Shown one piece after another: positions 1-5,782 of a stretch of 9,572 bases of DNA (position 1 is the first letter of the stretch; every line of letters starts with the position of its first letter). Under the pieces are notes generated by a model. The model did no database searches. It was not told the DNA's origin and saw only the letters and a program-made list of their open reading frames with translations. The translations under genes were made by a program, and so were the position numbers. Source of the DNA: Alphaproteobacteria bacterium MarineAlpha3_Bin4 (GTDB lineage Bacteria; Pseudomonadota; Alphaproteobacteria; Rhodospirillales; Casp-alpha2); the NCBI GenBank assembly GCA_002938045.1, contig PTLJ01000040.1, positions 1 to 9,572 on the forward strand, in the 5' to 3' direction.

Positions 1-192
1 ACGCTGAATATAATTGCCATGATTTTCCCCACGTTTCTATGCCGACGTACGCAGTACAGACAAAATCAAGCTTAGCGAAATTTGTTTAATACACGGTAAA
101 TCCGCTGTAGGAGGTCAGGCTCCTAATACTCTGTTCAATTGTGATTCCCAGGTAATCCTCGACCATTTGCTCAGAGGTGTCGCGCGAGTTAG

Positions 193-867
193 TTAGGGGG
201 CTCGATCCGGCGGTATCGACTGGTACAGGCGCTCGAGGGTCCTTTTTAGGGCATTTTCGTAGTACTCCTTCTTGATCTCCTCGCCGCGCGTAAGGATGAT
301 CGGTTCGAGGGTGACGGGTTTGAGCGTCTCCTCGGGTTTGTTCTCCGACGAGGCGATGGGCTCCGACAGGCGTGCCTCAAGGGCCTCGGATGTCCGGTCG
401 AGGGCCTGTGCGAAGTGTTCCCGTATCAGCCTCTCGCTGGCGTCTAGCGACGTCATTCCCATCGGATGCGACTCGACCTCGACTGGCTTACCGTCCGAGT
501 TGAGCACGGTCAGGTCGTCGAAGGCGTTGGTGTCGAGGCCGACATCGCGATAGGCTTCGGCCTCTCGCATTTCGCCTCGCATGAATCGGTGCACCGCCGA
601 CAACTCGACCAGGACTTCCGCCGAGGCCAAGTTCCCGCCTGTCGCTCGCGCGACCAAGGCTTCACCACTTTCGCCGCTAATTCTGGCGGCGTCTGGATCG
701 GTTGAACGCCGGTCCATGGGCGTCAGTTCAAGCAGTTCTATCTTTGGCAGGTCGGCGGGCACAATCTCGGTAATTTTGCCAATGAGGCCGTCCAACCAAC
801 ACGACGTCATCTTGCTAAGCTGCGGAGGGCGCTCTTGATCTCCTTCGTTTTTTTTCTCTTCCACCAT
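193..867 (-). CDS. Hypothetical protein, unrecognised family
   Basis: I do not recognise this 224-residue protein. It is strongly charged and rich in Glu, Asp, Arg and Lys. It has no signal peptide or clear membrane segment, so it is probably cytoplasmic. A short amphipathic-looking stretch (WLDGLIGKITEIVPADLPKI) lies near residues 24-43. A middle part contains ASAEVLVELSAVHRFMRGEM, and the C-terminal third is Glu/Arg-rich and likely helical. The frame stays open upstream to a TTG at 888, but I chose the ATG at 867: the purine-rich AAAAGGCGGGG precedes it, while nothing like a Shine-Dalgarno precedes the TTG. The codon pattern (G/C-rich third positions) looks like a real gene of this genome. 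It stands alone, divergent from the Mth938-like gene, so its neighbours say nothing firm about function. A phage or plasmid origin is possible but unsupported. Confidence 0.7.
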   Translation of the reverse strand: MVEEKKNEGDQERPPQLSKMTSCWLDGLIGKITEIVPADLPKIELLELTPMDRRSTDPDAARISGESGEALVARATGGNLASAEVLVELSAVHRFMRGEMREAEAYRDVGLDTNAFDDLTVLNSDGKPVEVESHPMGMTSLDASERLIREHFAQALDRTSEALEARLSEPIASSENKPEETLKPVTLEPIILTRGEEIKKEYYENALKRTLERLYQSIPPDRAP

Positions 868-883
868 CCCCGCCTTTTGATCC

Positions 884-900
884 GACAATTTAGAACTGTC
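884..900. promoter_or_regulatory. Imperfect 17-bp palindrome in divergent promoter region
   Basis: GACAATT and AACTGTC flank a three-base centre (TAG) and match as inverted arms at 6 of 7 positions. The site lies just upstream of the left gene's start, in the region where both divergent promoters should be. The spacing and symmetry fit an operator for a dimeric regulator. This is inferred from symmetry alone, and the arms overlap the alternative TTG start of the left gene. Confidence 0.25.
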
Positions 901-939
901 ATATTATTTCATATTGTATCATTTTACCCGGTTAAAATT

Positions 940-969
940 CGCATTATGCGGGAGGTTTCTAGCCGCATA
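940..969. promoter_or_regulatory. Overlapping inverted repeats in leader of Mth938-like gene
   Basis: CGCAT-T-ATGCG (940-950) is a perfect small palindrome. Its right part extends to TATGCGG (945-951), which is perfectly complementary to CCGCATA (963-969) across an 11-nt loop. So the same bases can form either a short dyad or a 7-bp stem. The structure sits 34 to 64 bp before the ATG at 1004. It could be an operator pair or a leader RNA hairpin; there is no U-tract, so it is not an obvious terminator. Confidence 0.3.
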
Positions 970-1003
970 TTTTACCGCAGCCTATTATTGTTGGAGCCAT
1001 CAC

Positions 1004-1351
1004 ATGAGGATATCGCTCTACGATTTTGGGCGTATTGTCGTCGACGGCGACTTCCATACGCGCGATCTTATCATCCACCCAGACCGGATCGAGGGGGCCT
1101 GGTGGCGGAAGGAGGGCCATCGCCTATTCGTCGATGATCTCGCAACGGTCTGGAAAGATGCTCCCGATACGATTGTCGTCGGAACCGGATTTCATGGCAA
1201 CATGAAGGTCGAAGAAGAAACACGCGCTTTCGCCCGCGACCTCGGCATCGGAATCCTGGCAGCGCCAACACGCGTCGCCGTTGCCACCTTCAACGAGCTT
1301 CAGGCTAGTCCAGGACATCGGATTGTGGCAGCGTTGCATCTCACGTGCTGA
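1004..1351 (+). CDS. Mth938-like domain protein (DUF498/NDUFAF3-type)
   Basis: This 115-residue protein matches the Mth938/DUF498 family, related to the mitochondrial complex I assembly factor NDUFAF3. The molecular role of the bacterial members is not settled. Visible family marks are the opening with YDFGRIVVDG, WWRKEGHRLFVDDL (residues 33-46), the IVVGTG turn (57-62), a conserved Thr-Arg/Phe-Asn-Glu-Leu region near 89-99, and the typical ending ALHLTC. The domain fills the whole protein, which is the usual length. The frame is open further upstream to 914, but the ATG at 1004 fits the family N-terminus and has TTGGAG at 991-996, seven bases before the start. It is the only plus-strand gene seen and converges on era with a 95-bp gap. 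In many alphaproteobacteria this gene neighbours the sec genes; here that context is absent. Confidence 0.88.
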   Translation: MRISLYDFGRIVVDGDFHTRDLIIHPDRIEGAWWRKEGHRLFVDDLATVWKDAPDTIVVGTGFHGNMKVEEETRAFARDLGIGILAAPTRVAVATFNELQASPGHRIVAALHLTC

Positions 1352-1446
1352 GCGACCATGCTAATGTTGATAGCTCCGACCTGAATATGAACGCCGACCG
1401 TCGGTTCGGGCTGGACGGTTGACACGCTGACGGGATCAGGCGGCGT

Positions 1447-2349
1447 TCAGGCGTTGAACTCGAGGCCGAGGTCCCGGTAGCGGTCCGGATCGTCGCCCCA
1501 TCGCTCGCGGACTTTGACAAACAGGAACAGATGGATCCTGGTTTTGAGCAGGTCTTCGAGTTCCTTCCGCGCCGCTTCGCCGATGGCTTTGATTCTCTTG
1601 CCACCGCGGCCAAGGACGATTGCCTTCTGGCTCTTGCGCTCGATATAGATGATCTGGTCGATCTTGATACTGCCGTCTTCCTTCAGTTTCCAACCCTCGG
1701 TCTCGACGGCAGCGGCATAGGGGAGTTCCTGATGCAATTGGAGGTATAGCTTCTCGCGCGTGATCTCGGCCGCCAACAAGCGTCCCGGCAGGTCGGAGAT
1801 CTGATCCTCGGGGAATAACCACGGTCCTTTCGGCATACGGTCCTCCAGATTCGACATCAAGTCTCCGAAGCCGTCGCCCGTCTTGGCTGATATCATGAAG
1901 ATCTCGGTAAAGATGCCGGTCTCGTTGAGGTCCTCGGCCAGGGCCAAAAGACCAGGCTTGTTGACAAGATCGACCTTATTGAGGACCAGTTTCACCGGAC
2001 GTTCCGAGGTCTTCAGGCGGGTAATGATGGCCTCAGTATCGCGGTCAAGCCCGCGCTCAGCGTCGACGAGCAACAGAACCTCGTCAGCGTCCCGGGCGCC
2101 GTTCCAGGCTGCGGCGACCATTGCCCGGTCTAATCGCCGACGCGGCGTGAAGATGCCGGGGGTGTCAATGAAAACGATCTGCACCGCGCCTACGATACAG
2201 ATTCCTAAAATACGGCTGCGAGTGGTCTGGACCTTGGGTGACACGATCGAGACCTTGGCCCCGACTAACCGGTTGAGGAGTGTCGATTTGCCGACATTAG
2301 GTGCGCCGACGATTGCGACGAACCCGGCTCGTGTCTCGGCCTCAATCAT
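1447..2349 (-). CDS. era: GTPase Era
   Basis: Era is an essential GTPase that binds the 3' end of 16S rRNA and assists 30S subunit maturation. The 300-residue protein has the full set of G motifs: GAPNVGKST (15-23), TTR switch I (42-44), DTPG (62-65), NKVD (124-127) and SAK (154-156). A C-terminal KH domain follows, with VLGRGGKRIKAIG at about 245-257. Length and domain order are normal. The ATG overlaps the end of rnc by 8 bp, so translation is likely coupled to rnc; no strong Shine-Dalgarno is visible of its own. It is the last gene of the minus-strand cluster. recO, a frequent next gene in this position, is not present in the 95 bp that follow or in the adjacent plus-strand gene. A weak ACCGTC/GACGGT stem (1397-1419) lies downstream without a T-run. 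Confidence 0.98.
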   Translation of the reverse strand: MIEAETRAGFVAIVGAPNVGKSTLLNRLVGAKVSIVSPKVQTTRSRILGICIVGAVQIVFIDTPGIFTPRRRLDRAMVAAAWNGARDADEVLLLVDAERGLDRDTEAIITRLKTSERPVKLVLNKVDLVNKPGLLALAEDLNETGIFTEIFMISAKTGDGFGDLMSNLEDRMPKGPWLFPEDQISDLPGRLLAAEITREKLYLQLHQELPYAAAVETEGWKLKEDGSIKIDQIIYIERKSQKAIVLGRGGKRIKAIGEAARKELEDLLKTRIHLFLFVKVRERWGDDPDRYRDLGLEFNA

Positions 2350-3064
2350 CGCTACTTTTCTTCACACGTGACAGCAAGGCTTGGGCTGCAGCCTGCTCTG
2401 CCGACCGTTTTGAGGCACCGCTCGCAGCTTCGGGTTTCAGACCTTCAACAGACACCGTGACCGTGAACACCGGTGCGTGGTGCGGGCCAATGCGGTCGTT
2501 GACCTCGTATTGAGGAAGGTCTTTACCATCCGCTTGCGTCCACTCCTGTAGTTTGGTCTTTGGGTCTTTCGGAGGCGTAGCGTCTTTGTTCATCAACGCC
2601 CGCCAATTTTCGGTGATGAAGTGTGCCGCTCCGTCCAGGCCGTTATCGAGATAAAGCGCGCCGATCACAGCTTCGCAAGCGTTGGCTAACAAACCCTCCT
2701 TCTCGGCTCCGCCAGCCTCGCGTTCACCGTCCGACATCGAAATGTAGTCAGACAATCCGATCTCGACAGCGACTCGAGCCAGGCTTTCGCGCCTAACCAA
2801 TGCGGTGTAGCGGTATCCAAGATCGCCCTCCTCCTCATCAGGAAACTGCTTGAACAGCATATCGGCGACGACCAAGCCGAGAACGCGATCGCCTAGAAAC
2901 TCAAGACGCTCGTTGGAGCGAGCCCGGTCTGGTGTGATGCTGGCATGGGTCAAGGCAGTCTGCAGGTGCGCGGGATCGGCGAATCGGTGGCCAAGGCGGG
3001 TTTCGAGGACGGCCAGCCGAGCGATCGTACGCGGTTGTTCAGAGCGCGGTCCGTCGCCGGTCAT
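2342..3064 (-). CDS. rnc: Ribonuclease III
   Basis: RNase III cleaves double-stranded RNA, mainly in rRNA and mRNA processing. The 240-residue protein has the nuclease signature NERLEFLGD (51-59), which supplies E52, E55 and D59, an acidic EEEGD stretch (77-81), and a C-terminal double-stranded RNA-binding domain from about residue 167 to 235, ending in the typical SKRSAEQAAAQALL. The second catalytic segment reads ANACEAVIGALYLD: the key Glu is kept (E131), but the residue three before it, usually Asp (D114 in the E. coli enzyme), is Asn128 (codon at 2681-2683). The start ATG overlaps the lepB stop as ATGA and is preceded by GGAGA within lepB, so coupling with lepB is likely. The 3' end overlaps era by 8 bp. 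Length is normal for the family. Confidence 0.97.
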   Translation of the reverse strand: MTGDGPRSEQPRTIARLAVLETRLGHRFADPAHLQTALTHASITPDRARSNERLEFLGDRVLGLVVADMLFKQFPDEEEGDLGYRYTALVRRESLARVAVEIGLSDYISMSDGEREAGGAEKEGLLANACEAVIGALYLDNGLDGAAHFITENWRALMNKDATPPKDPKTKLQEWTQADGKDLPQYEVNDRIGPHHAPVFTVTVSVEGLKPEAASGASKRSAEQAAAQALLSRVKKSSDD

Positions 3065-3807
3065 TCAATCTCCGTGAACATGCGCTCGAAACGAAGAGAC
3101 TGGGGCCATTGCCAAAACTTCCAGATCGCCCCATCTACGGAAAGAAACAGGAATTCGGCGCGGCCGACAAGGTTCTGCATCGGAATGGTACTGAAAATCC
3201 GACTATCCGAGGAGTTGTCGCGATTGTCGCCCATGGCGAAATAGTGTCCCGCGGGCACGTGGTATTTAGCGTATCCGAGCGGCCGCGGCCAGTCGTCGAG
3301 AAAACCGTTGTCGCCGTCGGTCTCGAGGATAGGATGGCTCTTTCCGTTGGGCAGGGTTTCGATGTAACGCGTCAGGCTCACGAAGTTGCCGGTACTTTTA
3401 CGTAACCGGTAATCCTCGATATGTTCGCGTTTTACTGCTTTATCATTGATTTGAAGGACGCCGCCGACAACTTGAATGGTGTCACCGGGCAATCCGACAA
3501 TACGCTTAATGTAGTCGCTGCTGTTGTCGCTCGGCAGCTTAAACACGACGACGTCGCCGCGCTCAGGCTCGGAGAATAGGATCCGGCCCGGGATCAGCGG
3601 CAAGCCGAACGGCAGCGAATAGCGGCTGTATCCGTAAGAAAACTTGGAGACGAATAGGTAATCCCCAATCAACAGGGTCGGGATCATCGAGCCGGAGGGA
3701 ATGTTGAACGGCTCATAACCAACGGTTCGGACAAGAATCGCGATCAAGATCGCGTAGAAGACCGTCTTGACCGTGTCCTTGACGCCATCCGGTTTCTTCT
3801 GGGCCAT
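3061..3807 (-). CDS. lepB: Signal peptidase I
   Basis: LepB is the membrane serine/lysine protease that removes signal peptides from secreted proteins on the outer face of the inner membrane. The 248-residue protein has one N-terminal membrane segment (about residues 13-30). Then come the catalytic box IPSGSM with Ser40, the lysine box YIKRIVGLPGD with Lys101, and the GDNRDNSSDSR signature (193-203). All expected catalytic motifs are intact. The single anchor is typical of alphaproteobacterial enzymes, unlike the two-anchor E. coli form. The ATG is preceded by purine-rich AAGAAGAAG. The stop overlaps the rnc start by 4 bp. A 115-bp gap separates it from acpS upstream, so it may have its own promoter: ATGACA (3847-3852) and TATATT (3822-3827) can be read as a pair, but with a long 19-bp spacer. 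Confidence 0.97.
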   Translation of the reverse strand: MAQKKPDGVKDTVKTVFYAILIAILVRTVGYEPFNIPSGSMIPTLLIGDYLFVSKFSYGYSRYSLPFGLPLIPGRILFSEPERGDVVVFKLPSDNSSDYIKRIVGLPGDTIQVVGGVLQINDKAVKREHIEDYRLRKSTGNFVSLTRYIETLPNGKSHPILETDGDNGFLDDWPRPLGYAKYHVPAGHYFAMGDNRDNSSDSRIFSTIPMQNLVGRAEFLFLSVDGAIWKFWQWPQSLRFERMFTEIE

Positions 3808-3884
3808 TAAATCTTCTTCTTAATATACTGAAATTAAGCAGGAATTTGTCATGCTTACGGTTGCGGTCGCAGGCGACGGCAGAT

Positions 3885-3913
3885 CAAGGCAGCCTTGGCC
3901 CAAACTGTCAAGG
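3885..3913 (-). promoter_or_regulatory. Palindrome and alternative stem-loops between acpS and lepB
   Basis: CAAGGC-A-GCCTTG (3885-3897, plus strand) is a perfect 6+6 palindrome with one central base. A third copy of the arm, CAAGG at 3909-3913, can instead pair with CCTTG at 3893-3897 across 11 bases. In a minus-strand transcript the middle arm could therefore pair with either neighbour but not both. No T-run follows, so a simple terminator is not supported. A DNA operator or attenuator-like leader of lepB is possible. Confidence 0.3.
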
Positions 3914-3922
3914 CGCTTACAC

Positions 3923-4330
3923 TCATTGAGGTTGAGCCGCCACCGCCGAGATGATGACCATCGCGTTAGCAAAGGGATATTCGTCACTCTGGGAGACATT
4001 TACACGGACAACCATACCCAGCGGCGTCAATGCCTCCAATCGGTGCTTAGCGCCGCCGCTGAGGACCATGTAGGGCTGTCCCGAGGGATGATTAGCAACC
4101 ACCATATTGCGCCAGAAAACGCCTTGGCTCATTCCGGTGCCAAGGGCCTTGGCGCAGGCTTCCTTGGCTGCGAATCCTTGAGCGTACAATCTGGCTGGAT
4201 GAGCCCGCCGTTCGGCCTTGGTCCGCTCGTCTTTAGTAAATAGCCGATACGTGAAGTGGTCGCCGAAACGGTCCAGCGACTTCTCGATACGGCGGATGTC
4301 GCAGAGGTCGATACCAATGCCAATGATCAT
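3923..4330 (-). CDS. acpS: Holo-[acyl-carrier-protein] synthase
   Basis: AcpS transfers the 4'-phosphopantetheine arm of coenzyme A to the acyl carrier protein, which activates it for fatty acid synthesis. The 135-residue protein has the family signature GIGIDLCDIRRIE (4-16), with the metal ligand Asp8, and the second metal/catalytic site FAAKEACAKALGTG (53-66), with Glu57 and Lys61. Length is normal. The C-terminal strand VNVSQSDEYPFANAMVII fits the family, although the usual small residues in the S-x-S/T-D segment are followed by an unusual EYPF. It lies 28 bp after pdxJ, a pairing seen very widely in proteobacteria, and is very likely cotranscribed with it. Only a weak ribosome-binding sequence (GGCGGC) is visible before the ATG. 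Confidence 0.96.
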   Translation of the reverse strand: MIIGIGIDLCDIRRIEKSLDRFGDHFTYRLFTKDERTKAERRAHPARLYAQGFAAKEACAKALGTGMSQGVFWRNMVVANHPSGQPYMVLSGGAKHRLEALTPLGMVVRVNVSQSDEYPFANAMVIISAVAAQPQ

Positions 4331-4358
4331 AAAAATAGCCGCCGTTGACTGCTGGCCG

Positions 4359-5114
4359 TCAGGCCGAGCGTGCGCCTTCTAGTTCCGAACGTGCCTGATC
4401 CATCAATACCCGGATGCGTTTGATGCTACTTTCGAGTCCGCCAAAAATTGCCTCGCCGATGAGGAAGTGTCCGATATTCAGTTCGACGATCGAAGAAATC
4501 TTCGCGACCGGGGTTACCGTATCGAACGTCAGACCGTGGCCGGCATGGCATTCGAGGCCGAGCTCATCCGCCAATGCCGCTGCATCGACGATCCGCTGGA
4601 GCTCACGTTCACGCTCGAATTGGTGGGAGTCGCAAAAGGCGCCAGTATGGATTTCGATAACTGGTACACCGATCTGGGCGGCGGCGCAAACCTGTTCCCG
4701 ATCGGGATCGATAAACAAGGAAACCAGCGATCCCGCTTCGCCGAGCGCCCTGACGTAAGGCTCCAAATGTGGGTAACCGGCGACGACATCTAATCCGCCT
4801 TCGGTCGTTACTTCCTTGCGCTTTTCGGGTACGATGCACGCCGCGTGCGGCTTATGGCGCAAGGCGATATCCAACATTTCATCGGTTGGCGCCATTTCCA
4901 GGTTGAGCGGCACTGCGAGTTCGTTAGTCAAGCGCATGATGTCATCGTCGGAAATATGACGCCGGTCTTCACGGAGATGCGCGGTGATGCCATCGGCCCC
5001 GGCGGATTCGGCCAGCTTTGCGGCGCGTAAGGGGTCCGGGTGAAGACCCCCACGAGCATTGCGGATGGTGGCAACGTGGTCAATGTTGACGCCCAGGCGT
5101 AAAGGACCCCTCAT
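4359..5114 (-). CDS. pdxJ: Pyridoxine 5'-phosphate synthase
   Basis: PdxJ condenses 1-deoxy-D-xylulose 5-phosphate with 3-amino-2-oxopropyl phosphate to give pyridoxine 5'-phosphate, in the DXP-dependent route to vitamin B6. The 251-residue protein is a complete TIM barrel of usual length. Seen motifs are NIDHVATIRNAR (10-21), HLREDRRHI (46-54) with the active-site His46 and Arg48, LNLEMA with Glu73, HAGHGL (190-195) with His193, and the phosphate-binding end ELNIGHFLIGEAIFGGL. These match the known catalytic residues of the E. coli enzyme. The ATG has AGGAGA eight bases upstream. A near-exact copy of that segment sits 17 bp further upstream (see the repeat entry). The gene lies between the DUF2062 gene (44-bp gap) and acpS (28-bp gap), probably in one transcript. 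Confidence 0.98.
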   Translation of the reverse strand: MRGPLRLGVNIDHVATIRNARGGLHPDPLRAAKLAESAGADGITAHLREDRRHISDDDIMRLTNELAVPLNLEMAPTDEMLDIALRHKPHAACIVPEKRKEVTTEGGLDVVAGYPHLEPYVRALGEAGSLVSLFIDPDREQVCAAAQIGVPVIEIHTGAFCDSHQFERERELQRIVDAAALADELGLECHAGHGLTFDTVTPVAKISSIVELNIGHFLIGEAIFGGLESSIKRIRVLMDQARSELEGARSA

Positions 5115-5147
5115 AATATCGTCTCCTGTATAATATTATCTCCTGTA
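5114..5147 (-). repeat. 17-bp tandem duplication carrying the pdxJ Shine-Dalgarno
   Basis: On the minus strand two 17-bp units follow each other directly: TACAGGAGATAATATTA (5147-5131) and TACAGGAGACGATATTA (5130-5114). They differ at two adjacent bases. Each carries AGGAGA. The downstream unit ends on the A of the pdxJ start codon, so its AGGAGA is well placed as the ribosome-binding site. The upstream copy ends in ATTAT rather than a start codon. A recent local duplication is the simplest reading. Confidence 0.75.
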
Positions 5148-5158
5148 TTTATCGTCGC

Positions 5159-5731
5159 TTACAGCGTTGTTTTTGGCCGTCGGCTGCTTTGCTTCTTGTG
5201 CCGCGTAAGGACCGAGTTTAACGGTAAATAAAAAGCGAACCAGACGATAATGCTCGTTGGGATGCTGGCGACAAACATCGGCAAGAATACCGGCGCTCCA
5301 GCTGCCAACAGTTGGTCAATATCCCCGTCGAGTGAGGCCTTGAGTATGGTGGCAAAAACGTGGCTGAATTCAAACTCATGAACTTTATCCACATCGGCGC
5401 CGAACCCCATCCAATGACCGACTTCGTACAACCACACCCATATGAACGGAAACGTCCACGGATTGCCGACGGCCGTTCCAAGGGCTGACGCGATGATATT
5501 GGCACGAATAAACCATGCCAGAATTCCGCCCAAGATAAAATGGAGTCCGACGAACGGCGTGAATGATATGGCGACGCCACATGCGAAACCGCCAGCGATT
5601 GAATACGGCGTACCCGGCAGCCGGGCAATTCGGTTGATCATGTAGGTGATCGTTCGCCGCCAGCCCATTGTAGGCCATACCAACCCCAGTAGCTTTGCGC
5701 TGAGTGCCGGTTTCTGTCGCCTGTTGAACAT
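5159..5731 (-). CDS. DUF2062 membrane protein
   Basis: This 190-residue protein belongs to the DUF2062 family of small inner-membrane proteins, whose function is unknown. Visible marks are the conserved FTPFVGLH (57-64) and GNPWT (89-93) motifs and hydrophobic segments at about 43-75, 78-104 and 147-170. The N-terminus is basic, and the C-terminal tail (176-190) is rich in Lys and Arg, which suggests cytoplasmic ends. Length is normal for the short bacterial form. It sits between rsh (51-bp gap) and pdxJ (44-bp gap), which is the standard position in alphaproteobacteria. No good Shine-Dalgarno precedes the ATG (AGTAACCAG), so expression may be modest or depend on readthrough from rsh. Neighbouring genes do not reveal its role. 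Confidence 0.92.
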   Translation of the reverse strand: MFNRRQKPALSAKLLGLVWPTMGWRRTITYMINRIARLPGTPYSIAGGFACGVAISFTPFVGLHFILGGILAWFIRANIIASALGTAVGNPWTFPFIWVWLYEVGHWMGFGADVDKVHEFEFSHVFATILKASLDGDIDQLLAAGAPVFLPMFVASIPTSIIVWFAFYLPLNSVLTRHKKQSSRRPKTTL

Positions 5732-5782
5732 CTGGTTACTATACGCGGTTGCCGAGTATTGGGGATCTGAAACGGTCGCTGG

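Noticed and set aside
108..125. TAGGAG/CTCCTA stem-loop downstream of the left gene
   Set aside because: Six base pairs with no T-run; too weak to call a terminator and no RNA gene is recognisable around it.
914..1003. Longer N-terminus for the Mth938-like protein
   Set aside because: The 30 added residues are unlike the family, contain the dyad region, and the ATG at 1004 has a good Shine-Dalgarno.
1397..1419. ACCGTC/GACGGT stem as a terminator between era and the Mth938-like gene
   Set aside because: Only six base pairs, an 11-nt loop and no T-run on either strand.
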